From NCBI GenBank assembly GCA_964503335.1, contig CAZCZZ010000029.1, forward strand, positions 1 to 46,213: a DNA stretch of 46,213 nucleotides, in the 5' to 3' direction. The notes below the pieces were generated by a model. That model searched no databases. It saw only the letters and a list, made by a program, of their open reading frames with translations, and had not been told where the DNA came from. Numbering within the stretch: position 1 is the stretch's first letter; every line of letters starts with the position of its first letter. The position numbers and the translations under genes were made by a program. This document shows positions 40,603 to 46,213 of the stretch, piece after piece. The DNA is from CAZCZZ01 sp964503335. GTDB lineage: Bacteria > Verrucomicrobiota > Kiritimatiellia > CAIVKH01.

Positions 40603-41046
40603 ATGATATCGAACAAATGCTACTACGGGCTGAAGGCGATGCTTGAGCTCGCGCTTCGCGAAGGAACAGGTCCCGTTACTATCGGAGACATCGCCGAATC
40701 GCAAGCGATTCCCGTGCGCTTTCTCGAAGCGATCCTGCGTCAGTTGAAGCAGGCCGGCTTCGCGGATTCCGCCCGCGGCAAGGAAGGCGGCTATTTCCTC
40801 GCCCGTCCGCCGCAGAGCATCAAGGCCGGCGAGATCATCCGATTGTTCGAGGGCACGCTCATTGCCGTGAGCAACTCGGCGCAATCGGCCGCGGCGGATG
40901 GATCGACGCAGCGCTGCGTCTTTGAAGGACTTTGGAAAGAAGCGGAAGCAGAAGTAAATCGGATTTTTGATGGCGTGACGCTGGCCACCCTTGTCGAAAG
41001 GGAGCGCGCACGCTCGGCGACGTTGGCGACGAGCTTTACCATATGA
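40603..41046 (+). CDS. Rrf2-family transcriptional regulator of the sulfur locus
   Basis: 147 aa, typical of Rrf2 (CymR, IscR, NsrR). Winged helix: CYYGLKAMLELALREG, IGDIAESQAIPVRFLEAIL, LKQAGFADSARGKEGGYFLA. The three clustered Cys that bind an Fe-S cluster in IscR/NsrR are not present, so a CymR-like sensor of cysteine status is more likely. The stop overlaps cysH, placing it at the head of a cysH(-DN) transcript, divergent from the sulfite-reductase genes. Two similar motifs in the gap are its likely sites. Confidence 0.85.
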   Translation: MISNKCYYGLKAMLELALREGTGPVTIGDIAESQAIPVRFLEAILRQLKQAGFADSARGKEGGYFLARPPQSIKAGEIIRLFEGTLIAVSNSAQSAAADGSTQRCVFEGLWKEAEAEVNRIFDGVTLATLVERERARSATLATSFTI

Positions 41047-41789
41047 ACAATACAGAGAACCCCGCGGCAACCCTCGGGCCGGAGTGGAACGGGATAGACC
41101 TGACTTCTCCTCAAGCGGTGCTCAAGGCCGCCTTGGACAAGTATGGCCAGAAGGTTGCGCTGGCATCCAGTTTCAGCATCGAAGATGCCGTGCTGATCGA
41201 CATGATGATGAAGATCCGCAAGGACGCGCGTGTATTTGCCCTGGATACCGGCCGTCTGAATCCTGAGACGTACGAATGCGCAGAAGCCTTGCGCCGCCGT
41301 TACGGTGTCCAGATCGAATGGTATTTCCCCAGGCACGAGGCCGTTGAGGCCCTCGAGCGTGGCAAGGGACTCTTCTCGTTCCGTGAGAGCGTGGACAACC
41401 GGAAGGAGTGCTGCGGCGTCCGGAAGGTGGAACCGCTCAAGCGCGCGCTTTCGGAACTATCCGGTTGGATCACGGGCCTGCGCCGGGAATCCAGCGTGAC
41501 GCGCACAGCCATTTCACCGGTCGAAATCGACGCATCGCACGGCGGGATCCTGAAACTGAATCCCCTCGCAGCGTGGACGCTCAACGACACCTGGGAATAC
41601 GTGCGGAAGCACAAGATCCCCTACAACAAACTTTATGATCAGGGCTATACCTCCATCGGATGCGCGCCTTGCACCCGGGCCATCGAACCCGGCGAAGACG
41701 AGCGCGCGGGGCGCTGGTGGTGGGAGAATCCCGAGCATAAAGAGTGCGGTCTCCACATCAATATGAAGACATGGAGCCCGCAGATCTAG
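41043..41789 (+). CDS. cysH: Adenylyl-sulfate (APS) reductase
   Basis: 248 aa. Reduces APS to sulfite and AMP with thioredoxin-type electrons. Seen: PP-loop-like start ALASSFSIEDAVLIDMM, ALDTGRLNPETY, and the cluster motif ECCGVRKVEPLKRAL followed by GCAPCTRAI; this CC...CxxC set marks the 4Fe-4S APS-reductase type rather than PAPS reductase. The redox Cys is in KECGLH near the end. No cysC is needed for this route and none is seen. The ATG overlaps the regulator stop. Confidence 0.92.
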   Translation: MNNTENPAATLGPEWNGIDLTSPQAVLKAALDKYGQKVALASSFSIEDAVLIDMMMKIRKDARVFALDTGRLNPETYECAEALRRRYGVQIEWYFPRHEAVEALERGKGLFSFRESVDNRKECCGVRKVEPLKRALSELSGWITGLRRESSVTRTAISPVEIDASHGGILKLNPLAAWTLNDTWEYVRKHKIPYNKLYDQGYTSIGCAPCTRAIEPGEDERAGRWWWENPEHKECGLHINMKTWSPQI

Positions 41790-41865
41790 GTCGTGGTCCC
41801 ATCGTTGGGTTGCGCGCCTTTTCACCATGTAGTATTGCTCGCGGTTTATCTTTGGACGGTATCGA

Positions 41866-42768
41866 ATGCACAATTACAGCTTAAGTCATCTGCAAGTCCT
41901 TGAATCAGAATCCATTCACATGCTCCGGGAGGTCGCGGCGGAGTTTCAGCGCCCCGTTCTCCTGTTTTCGGGCGGCAAGGATTCCATCTGTATGCTCCGC
42001 CTGGCCGAGAAAGCGTTCCGGCCGGCGCGGTTCCCCTTCCCCCTCATGCATATCGACACGGGACACAACTTCCCCGAGCTGATTGACTTCCGCGATCGTC
42101 GCGCCACACAGCTCGGTGAAAAGCTGATCGTCCGTACGGTCGAGGACGCAATCAAGTCCGGCATCGCCCGCGAGACGCCCGGCGAGTCGAGCCGCAACCG
42201 GCTCCAGATCCCCACCCTTCTCGCGGCGCTGGAAGAGTTCAAGTTCGACTGTGCGCTCGGCGGCGCACGGCGCGACGAGGAAAAGGCCCGCGCGAAGGAG
42301 CGTGTGTTCTCGTTCCGTGATGCCTTCGGGCAGTGGGACCCCAAGAACCAGCGGCCTGAACTTTGGAATCTCTACAACGGTCGCCTCAACCCCGGGGAAC
42401 ACATGCGCGTGTTCCCGCTCAGCAATTGGACTGAGATGGACGTCTGGCAATACATCGAGAAGGAACAGCTTGAAATCCCTTCGATCTACTTCTCGCACAG
42501 CCGCGAGGTGGTGCGACGCGACGGACAGTGGCTGCCCGTTAGCGACCTGATCACACTCAAGCCGAAGGAGAGCCGTCACACGTTGAACGTGCGTGTGCGC
42601 ACGATCGGCGATATCTCCTGCACGGGCTGCATTGAATCACCGGCCTCCACCGTGGCCGACATCATCACGGAAATCGCCGCCGCCCGGGTGACCGAGCGCG
42701 GCAGCCGCGCGGACGACAAACGTTCCGAGACGGCGATGGAAGATCGCAAGCGCGAGGGCTACTTCTAA
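41866..42768 (+). CDS. cysD: Sulfate adenylyltransferase subunit 2
   Basis: 300 aa, standard length. ATP-pyrophosphatase subunit that adenylates sulfate to APS. Seen: PP-loop LLFSGGKDSICMLRLAEKA near 30, MHIDTGHNFPELI, CALGGARRDEEKARAKERVF near 135, MRVFPLSNWTEMDVWQYI near 190 and ISCTGCIESPA near 255. A 76-bp gap follows cysH; I saw no clear promoter in it. The stop shares a base with the cysN start (TAATG), so the two subunits are co-translated. Confidence 0.95.
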   Translation: MHNYSLSHLQVLESESIHMLREVAAEFQRPVLLFSGGKDSICMLRLAEKAFRPARFPFPLMHIDTGHNFPELIDFRDRRATQLGEKLIVRTVEDAIKSGIARETPGESSRNRLQIPTLLAALEEFKFDCALGGARRDEEKARAKERVFSFRDAFGQWDPKNQRPELWNLYNGRLNPGEHMRVFPLSNWTEMDVWQYIEKEQLEIPSIYFSHSREVVRRDGQWLPVSDLITLKPKESRHTLNVRVRTIGDISCTGCIESPASTVADIITEIAAARVTERGSRADDKRSETAMEDRKREGYF

Positions 42769-44093
42769 TGACCACAGTATCCGCAACGCAAACAGGCGAA
42801 CGCACCGAACTCCTGCGCTTTGCCACGGCAGGCAGCGTCGACGACGGAAAGAGCACGCTCATCGGTCGCCTTCTCTACGACACCAAGCTCATCTTTGAAG
42901 ACCAGCTCGAAGCGTTGCAACGATCGAGCGACATCACAGGCGAAGGCACGATCAACCTCGCGAACCTGACCGACGGACTTCGTGCCGAGCGCGAGCAGGG
43001 CATCACGATCGACGTGGCCTATCGCTATTTCGCCACGCCGCGCCGCAAGTTCATCGTCGCCGACACCCCCGGCCACGTGCAGTACACGCGCAATATGGTG
43101 ACCGGGGCCTCCACCGCCAACCTGGCCATCATCCTGATCGACGCGCGCCAGGGCGTGGTGGCCCAGACCAAGCGCCACTCCTACATCGCCTCCCTGCTCC
43201 GCCTGGGCCACCTGGCCGTGTGCGTGAACAAGATGGACCTGGTGGATTTTTCCGAGGAGGTCTTCAACCGCATCAAGGCCGAGTACCTCGACTTCGCCAC
43301 CCAGCTGCACATCAAGGACATTACCTTCATCCCGGTCAGCGCCCTGCACGGCGACAACATCGTGGACAAGTCGGACCGCATGCCGTGGTACCTCGGCCCG
43401 CCCCTGCTGCGCCACCTCGAGGAAGTCTTCATCGGAACGGATGTGGACCTCAGCGATCCCCGCTTTCCCGTGCAGTACGTGGTGCGTCCCCGCGACGATC
43501 AGCACCATGACTTTCGCGGCTTCGCCGGCCAGGTGGCCGGCGGCGTCTTCCGGGTGGGCGACGAAGTCATGGTCCTGCCCTCCGGCAAACGCTCCCGCAT
43601 CACCGGCATCCACACCTACGACGGCCCCGTGCCGGAGGCGTTCACCCCCATGTCGGTGAGCCTGCTGCTGGCCGACGACGTGGACATCAGCCGCGGCGAC
43701 ATGCTGGTGAAACCCGACAACCTGCCCTATCTGGCCCAGGAATTTGAGGCGCAAGTATGCTGGATGTCCGAGGAACCGCTGCGTTTGAACGGCAAATATG
43801 CCATCAAACACACCACCCGCTCCGCGCGTGCCATGGTCACCAACCTGGTGCACCGGGTGAACATCGAAACCCTCACCCCGGACCGCGAGGCCAAGACCCT
43901 CGGTCTGAACGATCTCGGCCGCATCAAGCTGAAGACCACGGTGCCCCTGGCCTTCGATGCCTACCGCCGCAACCGGCTCACCGGCAGCTTCATCCTGGTG
44001 GATGAAGCCACCAACGCCACCGTGGCCGCGGGCATGATATGCGAACCGCCCAAAAACATTCCGGGCGGCGAAGAAGCGGAATACACGATCTGA
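42768..44093 (+). CDS. cysN: Sulfate adenylyltransferase subunit 1 (GTPase)
   Basis: 441 aa; no APS-kinase domain fused. EF-Tu-like GTPase whose hydrolysis drives APS formation by CysD. Seen: G1 GSVDDGKSTLIG near 20, GITIDVAYRYF, G3 DTPGHVQYTRNM near 105, G4 NKMDLVD near 150, then two beta-barrel domains (VQYVVRPRDDQ). Codon choice changes within the gene: in the first ~95 codons two of eleven Leu codons are CTG, whereas from about codon 115 CTG is roughly three quarters of them. The protein still reads normally, so any join is in frame. Confidence 0.93.
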   Translation: MTTVSATQTGERTELLRFATAGSVDDGKSTLIGRLLYDTKLIFEDQLEALQRSSDITGEGTINLANLTDGLRAEREQGITIDVAYRYFATPRRKFIVADTPGHVQYTRNMVTGASTANLAIILIDARQGVVAQTKRHSYIASLLRLGHLAVCVNKMDLVDFSEEVFNRIKAEYLDFATQLHIKDITFIPVSALHGDNIVDKSDRMPWYLGPPLLRHLEEVFIGTDVDLSDPRFPVQYVVRPRDDQHHDFRGFAGQVAGGVFRVGDEVMVLPSGKRSRITGIHTYDGPVPEAFTPMSVSLLLADDVDISRGDMLVKPDNLPYLAQEFEAQVCWMSEEPLRLNGKYAIKHTTRSARAMVTNLVHRVNIETLTPDREAKTLGLNDLGRIKLKTTVPLAFDAYRRNRLTGSFILVDEATNATVAAGMICEPPKNIPGGEEAEYTI

Positions 44094-44193
44094 GCCTGCG
44101 ACCACGGAAAACGCGCGCAATGGCTGCGCCGGTAGCGGAGGATATCAACCGCGACGGAGAACCGATTATCGCCTCCGCCGAGCGTGGTGACGA

Positions 44194-45357
44194 TCAGCCA
44201 TACGTGGCGCGGCCACGCTGGACGGCCGCGCGGATGGCCTCCAACCAGGGCGACCCGGGGCACCAGGTTTCGCCCAGGGCGAGCATGCGCGACCAGTTCA
44301 CTACGTTGTGAGCGTCCTCCAGATCAAGGTTGCGCACCAGCTCCGGGGTGAAGGGTCCCGGGAACGGGGTGGCATCCGGACAGCCCAGCAACGTCAACAA
44401 GGTTCGCACGTACATGCATTTGTAGCAGGACCCGCAATTGCCTTCCGATCGCGGCCATTGCCAGCACACCCGCATATGGGCCAGACCTTCCGGCCAGGCG
44501 ACCAGCGCCTTCAGCTTGGTGGCCCGATCATGGCCTGCACCAAAATGAAAAATCGTCATGTCACCGCTGCCCAGCAGGGGATCGGTCAGAGACGTGGAAC
44601 CCCAGGGGACGTGCAGGTTATCGCAGACGTAGGTCGAGGACAGCACCCCGAGATCAAACCGATCCTGGAACAGAAGCAGAAGGGCGGCGGTGGCGGTGCC
44701 GTGAAAGTGAATGCCCCACTTGAGCCCCAGGATTCCGGACATCCACATGCAGTTGTTCCGCACGGCAAACAAGTTGATGTCGCGGGACGACAGGGCCGCC
44801 TGACCCTCCGATAATTGACGGGCAAAAAAGGCGTGTTCGTCCTGCCCGACATCGAACCCGTGGGCCATGACGGCCCAGGACAGGCGGCTGTGGCGGCGCT
44901 CGGGCTGGGTCCAGCTCCAGGCCGAGAACATGCTGTCCGTGCCGCCGGAGAAAGCCAGCAGGGGCCGGGGATGACGCGGAGGACGACGCGGCCGGACCAC
45001 GTCATCAGCCTGAATGTCCACCGTCCGCAACAGGTCCGGGTGCCAGCGTGCAACCAACCGCTGGTATTCTGCCAACTGTTCCAGCGTCCGCGCGGTGACC
45101 GCGCCCCGCACCCGCACCGGGGCGCCCAGCTTCATCATGGCCTGGATGAATCCCACCACAAACGGATCGGCCCGCCGGGTAACCCAGCGCGCCTGGGCGC
45201 GGGGGACCTCGAAGAACAGTACAAATTCCTCGCCCACCGGCGAACGCAGCACGCCTTCCACGCGCAAGCCACCCCCGCCCATGCGTCGACGACGCAGGGA
45301 AAGTTCAGTGATCACGGGTGATGTGCACGGTGAGGGGTCGACCAGACAGCTTCCCAT
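44194..45357 (-). CDS. PP-loop ATPase of unknown function
   Basis: 387 aa. Residues ~125-290 form an ATP-pyrophosphatase-like domain with the PP-loop LLAFSGGTDSMFSAWSW and a downstream GNCGSCYKCMYVRTLLTLLG, a Cys triplet (CxxCxxC) expected to bind zinc. Similar proteins (QueC-like or amidotransferase/thiolation families) adenylate a carbonyl or tRNA base before N- or S-transfer. The N-terminal ~120 residues (LRVEGVLRSPVGEEF) and C-terminus are not recognised. ATG 45357 has no ribosome site, so the start is uncertain (45273 is another option). It sits next to the sulfate genes but in a compositionally different segment, facing cysN. Confidence 0.6.
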   Translation of the reverse strand: MGSCLVDPSPCTSPVITELSLRRRRMGGGGLRVEGVLRSPVGEEFVLFFEVPRAQARWVTRRADPFVVGFIQAMMKLGAPVRVRGAVTARTLEQLAEYQRLVARWHPDLLRTVDIQADDVVRPRRPPRHPRPLLAFSGGTDSMFSAWSWTQPERRHSRLSWAVMAHGFDVGQDEHAFFARQLSEGQAALSSRDINLFAVRNNCMWMSGILGLKWGIHFHGTATAALLLLFQDRFDLGVLSSTYVCDNLHVPWGSTSLTDPLLGSGDMTIFHFGAGHDRATKLKALVAWPEGLAHMRVCWQWPRSEGNCGSCYKCMYVRTLLTLLGCPDATPFPGPFTPELVRNLDLEDAHNVVNWSRMLALGETWCPGSPWLEAIRAAVQRGRATYG

Positions 45358-45419
45358 GGCGCGAGAGTGCCACACGTTCCGAATCACGACAAGCCTGCCA
45401 ACCCCATCGGGACCCGAAG

Positions 45420-46213
45420 CTACTTCGGCCACAACACGGCCAGGTAGGCCCCGTAGAGAGCCAGGAAAAGCAGGCCCTCGTAGCGGTTCAGGCGCAAGCC
45501 CCAGCGCATGAGGGGCAGAAGAATGATCGAGGTGCCCAGCATGAAGATGAAGTTCATGGGCGTTACGCCACCGGCCGTGAAGGGATGAACCAAACCCGAC
45601 ACCCCAAGGATGGCCAGGATGTTGAAAATGTTGGAGCCGACAATATTCCCGATGGCGATGTCTTCCTGCTTGCGGAAGGCGGCCACCATGGAGGTGGCCA
45701 GTTCGGGCATGCTGGTGCCCGCCGATACGATGGTCAGACCGATGACCGCTTCGCTCACGCCCCATACGTGGGCCAAATCCACCGCGCCCAGCACAAAGAA
45801 GCGCGCGCCCACGATCAACAGCCCCAGCCCGCCCAGCACAAAAACCGCGTCCAGCCAGACCGACTTGCTGGTGTGCGGGGTGCCTTCTTCGAATTCCTTG
45901 TTCAGCACCGCACTGTGTTCGCGACGGGCCATACGGACCACCACGGTGGTGTATGCCAAAACACCGACAAAGAGGATCAAGGCCTCGCCCCGACTGATGG
46001 CGTCGTCCCGAAACATGAAACAGGCCAGCAAACTCACCGCGATCATCACCGGCATATCGAACCGGATCAGCTGCACGTTGACCTTGAGCGGACGAACGAG
46101 GGCGGAGAGCCCGAGGATGACGGCGATGTTAAAAATATTGGAGCCCACCACGTTGCCGAGGGCGATGGAGCCCTGACCAAGAAAAGCGGCCTTGGTGCTG
46201 ACCACCATCTCCG
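45420..46213 (-). CDS. Ca2+/cation antiporter (CaCA/YrbG type), 5' end cut off
   Basis: 264 codons to the window edge. Two inverted repeats each contain the family motif: E-MVVSTKAAFLGQGSIALGN with VVGSNIFN at the start, and GTSMPELATSMVAAFRK with IGNIVGSNIFN near residue 165; these hold the ion-binding acidic residues and Asn. About eight remaining membrane spans. The first codons (E-M-V-V) lie inside repeat 1 (GTSLPE-type), so the visible ATG at 46208 is internal and the true start is right of 46213. It exchanges Ca2+ or another cation for Na+ or H+. Confidence 0.88.
   Translation of the reverse strand, partial: EMVVSTKAAFLGQGSIALGNVVGSNIFNIAVILGLSALVRPLKVNVQLIRFDMPVMIAVSLLACFMFRDDAISRGEALILFVGVLAYTTVVVRMARREHSAVLNKEFEEGTPHTSKSVWLDAVFVLGGLGLLIVGARFFVLGAVDLAHVWGVSEAVIGLTIVSAGTSMPELATSMVAAFRKQEDIAIGNIVGSNIFNILAILGVSGLVHPFTAGGVTPMNFIFMLGTSIILLPLMRWGLRLNRYEGLLFLALYGAYLAVLWPK

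Noticed and set aside
41790..41865. Promoter or riboswitch between cysH and cysD
   Set aside because: No -35/-10 pair, no copy of the sulfur motif and no SAM-riboswitch-like stems could be seen in 76 bp.
44094..44193. Attachment site or tRNA at the border of the right-hand segment
   Set aside because: No tRNA-like fold or repeated ends were visible; the change in codon use lies earlier, inside cysN.

Overview
The window (46,213 bp, GC-rich, gene-dense, short intergenic gaps) comes from a Gram-negative bacterium. It encodes a TolC-type outer-membrane channel with an RND pump, a lipobox lipoprotein, a Tat-exported enzyme and heptose-type sugar metabolism. I could not assign a phylum. A PVC-type or neighbouring candidate phylum fits the gene families, but that is only an impression. 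I saw no rRNA or tRNA gene, CRISPR array, transposase or phage gene.

Layout. 1-8.7 kb is housekeeping: the 5' end of ilvD, a lipoprotein, then a tight leftward operon accB-accC-Asp23-AmaP-gmhA-pfkB (fatty-acid precursor supply, envelope-stress proteins, heptose precursor), and a leftward cysS-tmk-holB operon. 8.8-10.3 kb holds two rightward genes for exported enzymes, a DnaQ-like exonuclease with a signal peptide and a Tat-dependent superoxide dismutase. 10.3-11.0 kb is an intact VapBC pair. 11.1-18.5 kb is a storage-glucan region (unusual transketolase-like enzyme, type I pullulanase, GH57 enzyme), interrupted by yqeY and a broken toxin-antitoxin locus. 18.6-24.1 kb carries a tiny membrane protein, a metallo-hydrolase and a two-gene sensory module whose second kinase lacks its phospho-accepting His.

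24.2-32.1 kb is a leftward zinc/cadmium/cobalt-type efflux operon: a His/Cys-rich small protein, a TolC-like channel, an unusually short adaptor, a CzcA-type RND pump, a Cys/His-tailed secreted protein and a P-type ATPase. 32.3-33.3 kb is a winged-helix regulator coupled to a membrane protein. 33.3-34.9 kb is repeat-rich and includes the only gene-poor stretch (about 0.7 kb). 34.9-36.3 kb has an aldose epimerase and a carboxymuconolactone-decarboxylase-like protein.

36.4-44.1 kb is an assimilatory sulfate-reduction locus. Leftward are a siroheme sulfite reductase and a TPR-oxidoreductase-ferredoxin fusion. Rightward are an Rrf2 regulator, APS reductase (cysH), cysD and cysN. Together they give sulfate to APS to sulfite to sulfide without an APS kinase. 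Two copies of one motif sit in the divergent promoter. Codon usage changes abruptly inside cysN near 43.06-43.11 kb; everything to the right (a PP-loop ATPase of unknown function and a Ca2+/cation antiporter cut by the window edge) may be foreign or a mis-join.

No single feature is clearly a new defence or mobile system. The best leads are the palindromic repeat family, the 42-bp tandem array, the secreted exonuclease/SOD pair, the His-less hybrid kinase, the hairpin-less efflux adaptor and the PP-loop protein.
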